Assembly: GCA_011032825.1 (NCBI GenBank)
Contig: JAADJZ010000004.1
Location: 434,001-498,000 of the forward strand
Reading direction: 5' to 3'
Origin: Massariosphaeria phaeospora
Lineage: Eukaryota > Ascomycota > Dothideomycetes > Pleosporales
DNA: 64,000 bases
In this document: in pieces, positions 23,312 to 33,996 of the stretch
Layout of the letters: the number at the start of each line of letters is the position of its first letter
Numbering within the stretch: position 1 is the stretch's first letter
The notes under the pieces: generated by a model
What the model saw: the letters and a program-made list of their open reading frames with translations, nothing else
The model's database searches: none
Told to the model about the DNA's origin: nothing
Translations under genes and position numbers: made by a program

Positions 23312-24150
23312 TGCAGAGTGAAGCGTGCAGGTGGGAGGAGAGGGGAGAGGGAGAGTCGCGTGGGGGAGGGCGCTCTCTATCGCGTGGAGCGTTAGCGATC
23401 TATTGTTGACGTGCAGTGCCGTGCAGTGCAGGAATCCTGGGGTGCAGCGAATACTCACCAGGTGACCGGCGGAAGTGGCGGGGAGACGGTCGGTGCGGAT
23501 TGGCACACGGGTGAGAGCGACGGGGCAGGAGGAGGTCAAGGAGGCGGAGAGGGAGAGGAAGAGGGCGCGCGGGGAAGAGAGAGGTGTCGGGCGCAGCAGA
23601 CGGTGGGTGGAGAGTGTGTTGGGGGAGGTGAGGTGACGAAGACCCTCGGCGGACAAAGAGAATTATTTGGGCGGCGGTCGTCGCTGCGGGTTTTAGCGAG
23701 GCCATGACCTAGCCGGATTGATAGGAATGCGCAGACGGCAGCAGCGACTGGCTGCCTTCTGGCAATTGACGCAGCCAGAGGCAAGCGCGCGAGCAGCTGG
23801 AGGCGGGAGAGTGTGACGCCGGCAGCAGCAGTCACAGTCTCCCAGTCCACGGGCTCTGCATGGAAACGAGAGGTTGAGCTTCCTCGTCCCGGCTTCGAAG
23901 CTTCAAAGCTTGACGCGTGGGCGCACCGCCAGCCACCGCAAAGCAAACCCCGCAGTGCACAGGCCCCAGATGGGCGTCGCTCACGCCTGCAGACTGCAAC
24001 CCGTGGACTGAGTCCCACGAAGCTCCAGTTAGTTTGCCATGCACCAATTCCGTCCAATTGACCAACTACGGAGTACAACACATAGTGCTACATCGCGGCC
24101 GCACCGCCCTCCGATTGGCCTTCCCGCGGCTGCAAGGCCCGCTTCCCTGC
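23312..24150. other. Intergenic, KH-gene promoter side
   Basis: About 840 bases between the KH-gene leader and the dehydrogenase stop. GC-rich, purine-rich on the plus strand near 23470-23640. No gene seen. Confidence 0.5.
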
Positions 24151-25369
24151 CTACTTGTGAGCCTCAAAGACCACCTTTTGCACCTTCATCTTGTCAAAGA
24201 GCTCGTAGCCTTCGACGGCCTGTGACAGCGGCATGATCTTGTCCGCCATGAACCTGCCAGTCGTGTTAGTGATCCGTCTTTACAAACGTAGAAGTAGCCA
24301 CCTCACCCTAGTTTGTCTTGATGCTTCTTCAAGCTTTGGAGCGCCTCCTCAAACACACTACGTACGGGACACCTTCCCATTTGTACCCTCAGATTCTTTC
24401 CATACGCCTGGTTGCCGTCCCACGGTATTTCAGCGTTGTGGACGCCTACCGAACTGATCACGCCCCATGGACGCAGTAACTCGAAGCCCATCTTCAACGC
24501 CGGACTCAATCCCACAACCTCGATAACAACGTCTGCGCCCCGTCCGTCTGTCAACTCCTTGACTCGCTTATCGAGTCCCTCGCGGTCTGTCTGGAAGTTC
24601 CACGGCTCGGCCCCGAGGCTTTTGGCCAACTCGAGGCGACTCGGGATCGAGTCCACCGCCAAGATATGCTTCGGTGCAATATCAACGAGGTTCACGAGCG
24701 CGCAGAGAGCAACTGGTCCGCATCCCATGAGTACCGCCGTGCTCTCCTTGATCTCCTCGGGCGTTGATTGCCGAAATGCATTGTGAACCGCAAAGTAGCC
24801 GGTGGGGAAGATATCTGCCATTAGCACTAATGCCTCATGCTTGATGCCTTCTGCCGCTCTCACGGCTGTAGAATCGGCAAGCGGGACGCGGACGTATTCT
24901 GCTTGGCCCCCATCCAGGCCAGGTGATCCGAACAGCTGACTCTTGTCGCAGCGAGAAGAAAACCCGTGTTTACAGTAGAAACAAGCGCCACACGAGGTGG
25001 TGAATGGAGAAACGATCCGGTCGCCCTTCACCAATGTTTTGACGTCCGATCCTATCTCTTCAACCAGTCCGGTAAATTCGTGGCCCATGATAAAGTCGGT
25101 GGCTGACGGCTGGTGGCCACGAAACACGTGCAATTCACTGGTGGCCTCAGTCGGGAGTGTTGGGTCTTGCTCCGTCGTCTATTGCATACCTTCCGCATAA
25201 CGCAGTCTACAAGCGTCAGTAACAATTAGAAGTCCTCGAAGAGTAGTTGTACCTTCTCCACTTTCACGATAATGTCTCTTGTATCCTGGATCTTCGGTAT
25301 AGGTCTATCTTCAACAACGACGACACCAGGACCTTTGAAGACGACTGCCTTCATTGTATCTTTCGTCAT
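24151..25369 (-). CDS. Zinc-dependent alcohol dehydrogenase (MDR family)
   Basis: A 355-residue medium-chain dehydrogenase from four exons: 25369-25253, 25206-25190, 25137-24307 and 24253-24151. The second exon is only 17 nt and encodes the catalytic zinc cysteine (TALCG, C43). Other motifs: G63-H64-E65 (catalytic zinc), structural-zinc cysteines C94, C97, C100 and C108, and a Rossmann nucleotide-binding loop GCGP at 183-186. Zinc-type enzymes of this group oxidise alcohols or formaldehyde-type substrates using NAD(P)+; substrate is not readable. Introns are 46, 52 and 53 nt. All joins keep the frame and the total is 1068 nt. Probably cytosolic, as no targeting signal is visible. Confidence 0.88.
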
Positions 25370-25892
25370 CTTTGATTATGAACTTGCAGTGGAGGAGTGG
25401 CAGAATTGAGAGCAGAGTAGTTCCGTAGTCGAACAATGCGGGGGGTGAGTAGCATTCGGATGTCCAGAGCTGCATGCATGTGAATAGATAACCGTTGTTA
25501 GCGTGGTGGAGGGGACGGGAGCTTCAGCCGACCCGACCGAGGTTGTTGCGGGGTAAGATGGCAGCGTCACGGCAGGAGAGCTCCTGGCAACCAGTGTCGG
25601 AATCATGATATTGCTGCTATTGTAAGCATCTCAGCCAGTGGAATAGTTCCCCAGAGAAACTGTGTTATCGTCGTTCTGTGATGGAGGAGCGAGCCTAATG
25701 CACATACCATAGACTAGAAGACCGTTGCCTGTGCCTGTCCCTCTGTGCGCCAGAGTAAACCCAACCCAGGCGTATCCATCCCCGAATCCCATATCCAACC
25801 CTGTGCCCATTGTAGAACTCCACCCAAATGCATGCCCAAAGTGTTACCGAGCGATGCTGCAAAGTACAGAAATGCGCGACCTTCTGCTCGGA
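25370..25892. other. Intergenic
   Basis: About 520 bases upstream of the dehydrogenase and downstream of the Yippee gene. No gene seen. Confidence 0.5.
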
Positions 25893-26279
25893 TCACGTCA
25901 CCGTGCATAGCAGCTCTGCCTCCAAAATGAATTTGCCCTCCTTGTATTTCTCCGATGCTTCATATGCCTTGTCGTACTTCCAACCCACTGTCTCCGTGCA
26001 CTGTTTGCAATGTATGTCGCGCACGATGTGGCGCCCTGTCGTCATGTTCCGCTCGTTCGGTTCTGATTCGATAACGTTGACGACGTTGTCGAAGAGGTAG
26101 GCTTTGCCATGCTGACCGCGGAAGTTCTGACACGAGTCGTCAGCTTTACGAGTGTACTTTGCGTGTGTGGATAGACCGACCCTGCTAAGAATGTCATCGT
26201 GATTCGACAAGTGCGTCTTGCACGTCTTGCAACCGTAGATGCGGGTAGAGTTGAGATAGATGTTGTAAGCCAGGCCCAT
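25893..26279 (-). CDS. Yippee-like zinc-binding protein
   Basis: A 110-residue protein from exons 26279-26181 and 26126-25893. It matches the highly conserved Yippee (YPEL) fold: MGLAYNIYLN start, first zinc pair C17-x2-C20, NFRGQHGKAYLF, MTTGRHIVRDIHC with second pair C73-x2-C76, and the ending GWKYDKAYEASEKYKEGKFI. YPEL proteins are small and eukaryote-wide, linked to cell-division structures and, in fungi, little studied. The 54-nt intron has a GTCGGT donor, is a multiple of three and lacks a stop in frame, so unspliced RNA would add 18 residues between the zinc pairs. Family comparison supports splicing and the start at 26279. Confidence 0.92.
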   Translation of the reverse strand: MGLAYNIYLNSTRIYGCKTCKTHLSNHDDILSRVGLSTHAKYTRKADDSCQNFRGQHGKAYLFDNVVNVIESEPNERNMTTGRHIVRDIHCKQCTETVGWKYDKAYEASEKYKEGKFILEAELLCTVT

Positions 26280-27158
26280 GGTGAAGAGCGCTTCAGCGGA
26301 TACGCGTGTGCTGTTGAGACAAATCGACAGCACTCAGGTAGAGGAACGCAGGGCAGCTGCCTCGCCGGCTCAAATAGTTTGTTGGCAGCCGGGTCCACGG
26401 TTGCGGGATGCGGGCCGGAGGAACTGCTACGGCAATACTTGCGAGCCAATCCCTTGCTATGCGATGAGGGATAAGGAAGCTATCACAGTATGGAGAAGCT
26501 AGAAATGTCCCTTTGAGCACTGGTGGCTTGCTGTGCGCCGGATCCGTCCTTGTGATCAGGTACTCGGGTATGAAAGGCCAGGCTTGATCAAGCTCGTCGC
26601 TGACTTCCGCAGAATACGTGAGGGCTTCTGGAACAGTTTTGGGGCGGAATAAGGCGCAAGACTTTGGCTGTGGCAAAGAGGCAATGATTACGGGAAGCTT
26701 AGTCGATAAGTAAAGCTGGAAGTGGTGCAGGTACAGGTGCAGGTGACGTAAGCTTCTGTGCACGGGTGATAAGATGAGGCGCGGGGCGGGGTGTCGATGC
26801 TCCGCCACCGGGCCATTCACTGAACCAATATTTATACCGGTATATTAGAAGTTCAGCTAGCATGTACAGAGTAGCTAATCACAAGAGGTTTGCTTCAAAC
26901 AGAGAGACAATGCTCTGGTACTCACAGCGATATGGAACTATGTCTTGGCACCGTCGCCAGCAGATTAACGCAACAGATGCTAGCAACCACTACCTACCGG
27001 GTTGAACACTGCTAGGTACTCCGCATGACCTACTCGAATAGACAGCGTTTGCTGCTATTAGATAGTGTCGAACTCGCTCAAGCACGGCGCTCCAGCCTCT
27101 GTATATTCTAGTCAAGAATTAGAAGAATTTCAAAGTGCTAGAGGCAGTGCTATAACGT
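26280..27158. other. Intergenic, turning AT-rich toward the transposon
   Basis: About 880 bases. The first part is probably the Yippee promoter. From about 26850 the sequence becomes AT-rich. No gene seen. Confidence 0.5.
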
Positions 27159-27160
27159 TA

Positions 27161-29285
27161 ACGTAAACGATCACCAAGTAGCCGATATCACCGAGTAGCC
27201 GGAAATCTCTTGGCAACACTTACTCTACTTTTGATCTACGATGCTTTAGTTAAATAACGTGCAATCTAATTAACAGAAAAAAAAAGTTACTTTTGCTTTA
27301 CAATCTTTTTAATTTAAATAGTTTTAAAGCGCTAACGCTGCTGCTGCTGCTTTTAACGTACTTTTTAAAACTTTTTGTTAACGCGTTGAAAGAATTGCTG
27401 CACGACGCGATTGTACTTTAAATAGCTAAAAGCTTACTACTACTAAAGAGCAAACAATTGTTTAATATATTCTTAACTTTAATTCGCGAGAATTTGCACT
27501 TTAGCTGTTTAAAGTAGAAAATATAAAAAATAAACTAGTAGCTACGCAAAGTAAAGAGCTAGTAGGCAAAAAATAAGCTACAAGATTTGTAACGCGTTTA
27601 GGCGAGCTTAAAATAGCTTTTAATTAAGCAAAAGATTAGCAAAGAATACAACAAAAAGATTCTAAAGTAATTAGCGCGTAGTTTAAGCTAGTTAAAAATA
27701 CTAAAGCTTAGTACAGCATTTACAAGAATAACGTGTACAACTCCAACAAAATGAAAGGGGATCGCCTAGGAAGGCAGGTTCCAGATAAAGAATGTGATGA
27801 ATTCGATAGAGTCTATCTACAGCGCGGACAAGAGAGCTCTATATACCTTATAGTTAGTCAGCCTCCGGAGCACCTGCGGAGCGCTCTCGGAGGCTATGTG
27901 GAGACCCAATACCGCAGGGCCTTCGTTAACCGGAAACCAGCGGGGCCCTCCTGGGTATCGTCGGAGCTGTTACGTACAGCGTCAATAGCCACCAAGGTCC
28001 TACGACCGAGGCAATCCATAGGGCTTTCAGCCCATTACACAAAACTAGCTTTTAAATAAGCGTAATTAGGTTTATAAAAGTTGTTACAAGCTTTTAAAAA
28101 CGTACTTAACTTAATTTTATCTAGCTAAGTAATCAAAAGTAGGTAATAGTTATCTAGAGCATTTGCGCTGCAAAGTACGCAATTCTACTATTTATTATCT
28201 ACAAAAAGCGCGTTTACATTTTAGCATAGTACAAGAAAAACTTTATACTTAGCAATTAAAAACTTTTAGTTTCTAGAAACGGCTAGACAAACAACGCTTT
28301 TAGTTTTAAATAGTTAAAGCATTTTAACGCGCATACAAAAGTGCGTTAAGTAAAAGAGTATTAGCTACTTATTCTAGACAGCTATAAAAGCTACTAATTT
28401 TAGAATTTTAAAAACTATTACTTTAAAAACAAAATTCTTACGCTTTGCATGCTAGCTTATTTATTTTATATTCTTTAGCTTCTAGATGTAGTTTGCTTTT
28501 TGCTACTAAAGTTAAAGTACTCTTAACGCGTTTGAAACTTAGCGCGCTAGCGCGTTTTTTATATTAACAAGAAAAGCTTTCTGCTAGCCTTTAAAAACGC
28601 GTTTTTTAAAGTGTTTAAAACAAAAAACTGCAAAAAAGCTTTTAAAGTTTTAAAGCTAGTTTCTATTAACGCGCAAGTAGTTTTTAATTATTTTAAAGTA
28701 CAGCTATGTACTTTGCTACTACTTTTTGCACTAAAAACGCTGTAGCAGTTAAAAACTCTAAGCAATACGCTTAAATTTAGATCGCAATTAAAGCTAGTAC
28801 GCGATTCTATTACTAAATTGCTTACTTTAGCGTAGAGTAGCTTCTTTTAGCTTGTAAAAAGAGCTAAATTAATGCTGCATCAAAACGCGCTTAAGAACTA
28901 CCGTATTAAAGAGCTTAAAAATTAATTAGCAGAAATAACTAAGTAGAAATTGCGCAAATAGAAGCGAATTTAGACAGGTAGTACAATAGAGTATAGTAAT
29001 AGATTAGCGCAAGTAGCTGCTAAAGTGTTTACAGCGCTTTAGCTATTAAAGAAAGCGCGTAGTAAAGAGAGTTAAAAAAGAGCACAACTAGCTCTACGGC
29101 GCTGTAAAAACTGTAGTAATACAAGGCACAATGCCCAAACCTGCTAAAAGAATACAAAAAAAGCTTTTAAATCTAGAGCTAGTACGACGTACGCAGGTTC
29201 CTTGTTCAATAGCGATTAATTTGATGTTCTTTGAGATGAGTTGGTTGTGCCAAGAGATTTCCGGCTACTCGGTGATCGTTTACGT
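27161..29285 (+). mobile_element. Decayed Tc1/mariner-type (Fot1/pogo-like) transposon, RIP-mutated
   Basis: Ends match as inverted repeats: ACGTAAACGATCACC at 27161, and its complement ending at 29285; the match runs about 40 bases inward through GAGTAGCCGGAAATCTCTTGG. TA dinucleotides flank both ends (27159-27160 and 29286-29287), as in Tc1/mariner insertion. The left end carries an extra partial copy of the GTAGCCG motif. The interior is strongly AT-rich (one 60-base line, 28081-28140, has 14 G+C) with many stops. Near 28870-29200 the plus strand, read through stops, still resembles the C-terminal tail of fungal DDE transposases, ending in a CxxC-type knuckle. Size 2.1 kb fits the Fot1/pogo group. 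No intact protein; not autonomous. Confidence 0.7.
27755..28045. other. Island of normal base composition inside the transposon
   Basis: About 290 bases whose composition and codon-like texture contrast sharply with the AT-rich flanks. It follows a stretch (near 27735) resembling the YNFDE motif that opens a DDE transposase domain, so it seems to interrupt that gene. An open frame of 108 codons spans it (27733-28059), but I recognise no domain. It may be a younger nested insertion or a segment that escaped mutation. Edges are approximate. Confidence 0.4.
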
Positions 29286-29287
29286 TA

Positions 29288-30346
29288 AGTGTTTTATAGC
29301 TAGCAGCTGCCTAAAGCTAATAAATGCTAAAAGTCAAGTCTTAAGCTTTAAAGAAATAGAGAGCTAAACTATAGCAAAACCTGGCGTGACTGCCCCATCG
29401 GGAAAGTTCCGCTAGATTAATCCACCTGGTGGCAGGGAACGCGTCAGACTCAGAGAGCCACTCGTTTCGCTGGACTCATCTCGAAAGTCTGTGGTCGTGG
29501 CATTGAGACATGGCGTCAACGCTCCTCGAATCCAGCTGAGCACAGGTGCTGTTGAGGCACGTCGGCGTATAGAGAGGCGCCTGCATGACACCGCTGTTTG
29601 TTTTGGCGCCAAAACAAAGCGAATGTTGATGACTTGGTCCCTTGGGGCAAGCACGATTGATCCTGTCATTGGTGCATTAGGAGTTGGCTGGTTGCGAAGG
29701 AACAACTCATCAGCGGCATTTAGTAGCAGAGGAACGTACCTGTCAGAGTAGAAGCGCTGGTCTGCTGTCTGGCCGCATGCGATTGCTGGCAATTTGTCGA
29801 TAAACCGATAGCCGCAGAACCCAACCACCTGACTTGGGATGGAGGAGCATGGAGACTGCCGGATAGGAGAGCCTCAGCCTCGAAGGCACCGCTGCTGAAA
29901 AGACAGACTTAGGGCATCCTCTTGACAGTATAAGCCTTTCTCAATATGTAGATAGTTTAGCTTTGACTTTACAAAGCCCTTGTATCTAACGTACTAAGTA
30001 ATATCCAAGTTGGGCGTGTAAAGGAGAGGTACAAAGGCAGTCACCGAGGTGCGCAGCGGAAATGAATCACGCTAGGGGGTGCTGCTGCTGCATGCGTCCG
30101 CAGGTGTTGTTTTTAGGCGTTGTGGTTAGATATTTCCCGTTGGCAGGCGACAATCATCATGCCGCCTCTCCGCACGCACCCTGCGGCTGGCTGTGGCAGT
30201 TTTGTTAGCGGCATATTATCCTCCGACATAGAATGTTCTAGCAACCTCTTCTGACCGTCATACCAGGTTGCCAATTTTTCTCACCCAAAGTCGCTGCAAA
30301 CTAATCTTTAGTTACACCAAGCTCCTTATCCTGCCACTCGCCTCTC
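29288..30346. other. Intergenic, includes one dispersed repeat copy
   Basis: AT-rich mutated sequence continues to about 29390. A frame at 29412-29828 (minus) has no known domain. A copy of the 175-bp dispersed repeat lies at 29905-30070 and the promoter of the next gene follows. Confidence 0.5.
29905..30070 (+). repeat. Dispersed repeat family, copy A
   Basis: Shares with the three other copies an AGACTTA start, a CATCCTCTTGACAG core, a TAGATAG segment, TTTACAAAGCCC, TGTATCTA and a tail ending GGAAATGAATCACGC. It has diverged substantially. No coding content. Confidence 0.65.
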
Positions 30347-32618
30347 ATGGTTCTTCCCTCCCTCTTCAACAAGACCGCCAAAAAATCCAAAAACAACGAC
30401 ACGCCGTCTCTCGCCCCCGGATCCTCGTCCACTTCGTCCCGGAAGGGTAACCCAGGCACCCCTCCCTCGTCTCCCGACAAGAAAGCCCCCGAGAAGAAAC
30501 CGCACCAGCGCGTGAAAGACAAGGAACGTGACCGCACCCAGCGGTCTACTAGTAACTCGCACTCCAAGCGCTCTTCTAAATACGACCGGGACTCGCATCC
30601 TCTGAACCTCCCCGCCGAGGAGCTGCGAAAGCTCTCCACATCCGCCATGTCCCTGATGAACGACCAGCCCACACCCCAGCCCATGGACGTGGACAGGGAG
30701 TCGACTTCTTCGCCCGCGCCATCTAGCCCGGCGGTAGCCCAGGCGCCTGGAGCTTTCCCGAAGACAAATGGCACGAATGGCGAAGCTGCACGACCTGCAC
30801 CGCCTCCCCACCGATACACGAAGAGCCCGCCGCCGCCGTCAGCAAATTACGCCGCCACGCCAGAGGACGCATCGCCGCCCGCTCAGCCGCCCACGATCGA
30901 TGCAGAGGAATACAAGGCAGCCGGGAACAAATTCTTCAAAATCAAGGATTATGCGGCGGCTATCAGGGAGTACTCGAAAGGTCGGTAGTCACCTCGTCTA
31001 TGCAGTCGAGTCGTGTGTTGCCTGTACTATGGCCTTGCACGACCGCAGCACAAGCCAAAAGTATCCGCTAATCCCTTTCGCAGCCATTGAAGCGGACCCG
31101 AAGAACGGAACCTATTACTCGAACCGCGCTGCCGCGCTTATCACCGCGAACCGCTTTGTCGAGGCGCTGGAGGACTGCAAGACCGCTGACGAGCTCGATC
31201 CGAACAACCAGAAGATATCGTTACGACTGGGCAGGGTGTATACTAGTCTGGGCAGGCCGGACGAAGCGATTGCAGTGTATAACTCGATCAATGCAACAGC
31301 CAAAGACATGCAGCCCGCAGTCATCATGCAAAAACACCTGCGACAGGCTGAGGAGACTACGAAAAGGGGAGGCTCGGGCTCTATGGTTATCCACGCACTA
31401 AATGAGGCAGAGCGGGGACTAGGACCTCGTGTGGACAGGCCGCGGAAGTGGACGCTGTTGCGGGGAGAGGCACATCTGCGGATGGGCAATGTCAATGCAC
31501 TTGGCGAGGCCCAGAACGTCGCCATGTCGCTCCTCCGAAGAAACAACCAGGATCCGGATGCATTGGTGCTGCGCGGCCGGGCCATGTACGCACAGGGCGA
31601 GAACGAAAAGGCCATCCAGCACTTTCGACAGGCGCTGAGCTGCGACCCCGATTTCAAAGACGCTGTCAGGAACTTACGCATGGTGCAGAAGCTCGAGCGC
31701 ATGAAGGAGGAAGGAAACGCTGCCTTTAAAGGCGGTCGATTCCAAGCTGCTATTGATACGTACAGTAAGGCCTTGGAGGTGGACCCTTCCAACAAGAACA
31801 CCAACTCAAAGATCCTCCAGAATCGAGCTCTGTGCTACACTCGGCTGAAGAAGTGGGCCCCAGCAATGGCCGATTGCGACAAAGCGCTTGAGCTCGATCC
31901 CAGTTACACAAAGGCGCGGAAGACACGCGCCAAAGCACTGGGCGAGTCCGGTAACTGGGAAGAGGCGGTTCGAGAGTACAAGGCTATACACGAAGCCAAC
32001 CCGGCGGAACCAGGCATTGCTAAGGACATCCGGAGCGCCGAGCTTGAGCTGAAGAAGAGCAAACGTAAAGATTACTACAAGCTACTTGGAATCGAGAAAG
32101 ACGCCACAGAGCAGGAGATCAAGAAGGCATACCGGAAGCTCGCGATCATACATCACCCTGACAAGAACCCGGACGACGAGACTGCCGCTGAGAGGTTCAA
32201 GGAGATCCAGGAAGCTCACGAGACTTTGAGCGACACTCAGTACGCTTATCTTACATTGTTGTCCACGCATGAAGCTGACAGTTTGCTAGGAAACGAGCGC
32301 GCTACGACTCTGGTGAGGACCTCATTGACCCCTCGGAGATGTTTGGCGGCGGTGGTGGCGGTTTCCCTGGTGGCGGCATGGGTGGTGTGCAGATTGACCC
32401 TGAAATGCGTAAGTCGTCCAAGTCCTTCGGAGTTTATAAATCACTCACAAAGTGTAGTGTTCAGCATGTTCGGTGGTGCCAGCGGCGGCGGCGGCGGTAT
32501 GGGTGGAGGTCGAGGGGGTGGTTTCTCTTTCCAGGGCGGCGGGGGGCCCAGTCCGTTCGGTAACATGGGTGGTATGCCCGGAGGAGGTGGCCGACGCGGA
32601 CAGCAGTACCCCTTCTAA
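30347..32618 (+). CDS. TPR and J-domain co-chaperone (DNAJC7/Tpr2-like)
   Basis: A 689-residue protein from four exons: 30347-30980, 31084-32239, 32290-32408 and 32458-32618 (introns 103, 50 and 49 nt). About 190 Ser/Pro-rich residues come first, then tetratricopeptide repeats from about 200 to 520 ([40 protein letters not shown]), then a J domain near 540-610 ([23 protein letters not shown] at 569-571) and a Gly/Phe-rich tail. Human DNAJC7 moves clients between Hsp70 and Hsp90; the fungal proteins have the same layout plus the N-terminal extension. The third intron, in the Gly-rich tail, is the twin of one at 38844-38892. Cytosolic role inferred. Confidence 0.9.
32409..32457 (+). other. Intron with a near-identical twin elsewhere (introner-like)
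   Basis: A 49-nt intron, GTAAGTCGT...GTGTAG. It matches the intron at 38844-38892 at 41 of 49 positions with no gap. Five bases upstream (AATGC) and most of the following ten (GTTCAGnATG) also match. Confidence 0.85.
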
Positions 32619-33354
32619 ATGGGCTTCAGCGACGCATCGTACAGTTACGACTGACATCTATGGCCTCTGTCTGGCCTTGGTCGGACAGGGCTCCATATTC
32701 TTCGTGTCTATACTTATGGACGACGATCAATCACTGCCTGGCGTTGGGTATTACCGGGAAGCGCGAGCTACGGAGGACTCGGCGACCGACATGGACTGCG
32801 GGGCGCCTGCGTGGGTCTTGGACAGCTTGCTTCGTATGCGGGTTGGTTTGCTGTCTCCTGACGTTCATCGATATTTGGCATTGCCTGGCGTCTCGTGCTT
32901 TCCTTGCCGAGATCTAGAAGAGCCCTTCGTAGGGACTCAATCAATGACGTGGGAGTTGGTTTGGAATAGAATATTTGTGATTACAAATATAGCCTTAAAC
33001 TGCTTGACGTTCTCTGGGACTCAAGGAATCATCCCTCGAGAAATTATCCCGGTAGAGCGCCCCCACACAAACCCCCGTATACGAGTAAAGAAAAGCTCCC
33101 GCGGATCTTGGCAAAACGCTTTGCCCACCTCAACTCTAACAAACTTCCTTCTCATTATTGAACCGTAACAAAAAGACGCGCTGGATCCGATCTCGACAAC
33201 TTGATCTGCTGGACTTTCCTTTTCACTATTTTCTCACGTCTCCAGCTTACAGAGAACGAACTTGCTAGGGGGCTCTAAGAGTTGAAAGATTGCTACGCAA
33301 CAGGATCAACGCAGTGGAACCGTCACACAAACTCTCCGCAGCCAACCCACAAAT
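32619..33354. other. Intergenic
   Basis: About 735 bases between two plus-strand genes; the 3' end of the co-chaperone gene and the promoter of the next. No gene supported. Confidence 0.5.
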
Positions 33355-33996
33355 ATGCAGAGAGCACGGCGCCCCAACCGAAATCTACGCCGAGGCGGCG
33401 ACAATACACACAACCACTCCAACCCATCCCGCAAATCCCCATCCTACACATCCATCCCAGCAATCTCAGCCCTCCACCCCGGAACTCCCGTCTCCATAGT
33501 TCTCAAAGCCGACCAACCGACCGGCCACCAAGTCAGCGGCATCATCGCGGATCTCCTAACACGCGGCGACCATCCGCGGGGTGTGAAAGTACGATTGCGT
33601 GATGGACGGGTGGGCCGGGTGCAGAAGCTTGTGAGCGAAGAGGAGGGATTGAGAGGTGAGGACGGCGCTGGTAGAGATGCGGGCGTAGGCAGAGATGGGG
33701 AAGCTGCGAGGGGAGCAGGTGGGAATGGGGGAGGGTTGACGTATAGGCATGTGACGGATATCAGGGAGGATGGCAGTCAAGACTATCTGTATGATGAGGC
33801 GCGGAGGCCGGACTTTGGGGGCTTGTTTGGCGCGTTGGAGGCGGCGGATGCGAGGCATGCGGGGAGTAGTGGTGGGGGACGAAGTGCTGCGGAGGGGGGA
33901 GAGTCTGGGGAGTCGGAGATGGCGACGTGTCCGGTTTGTGGGGAGTTTGAGGGGGACGAGAGGGCTGTGGCGCATCATGTTGAAGGGCACTTTTAG
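33355..33996 (+). CDS. YwbE-domain protein with C-terminal zinc finger
   Basis: A 213-residue single-exon protein. Residues 42-95 match the YwbE/DUF2196 domain (GTPVSIVLKADQPTG, then IADLLTRGDHPRGVKVRL and GRVGRVQKLV), a small conserved fold known from bacteria and fungi with no settled function. A Gly-rich linker follows. The last 22 residues form a compact zinc-finger candidate: C192-x2-C195 ... H208-x3-H212, resembling UBZ-type ubiquitin-binding or simple C2H2 fingers. The combination suggests an adaptor, but that is inference. The ATG at 33355 is the first in frame; the N-terminal 40 residues are basic and Asn/Ser-rich. Confidence 0.75.
   Translation: MQRARRPNRNLRRGGDNTHNHSNPSRKSPSYTSIPAISALHPGTPVSIVLKADQPTGHQVSGIIADLLTRGDHPRGVKVRLRDGRVGRVQKLVSEEEGLRGEDGAGRDAGVGRDGEAARGAGGNGGGLTYRHVTDIREDGSQDYLYDEARRPDFGGLFGALEAADARHAGSSGGGRSAAEGGESGESEMATCPVCGEFEGDERAVAHHVEGHF

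Noticed and set aside
29412..29828. A 138-codon frame next to the transposon
   Set aside because: No recognisable domain, and start and end do not fit splice or element borders.
31115..31804. A 229-codon antisense frame in the TPR-J gene
   Set aside because: Shadow of the TPR coding exon.
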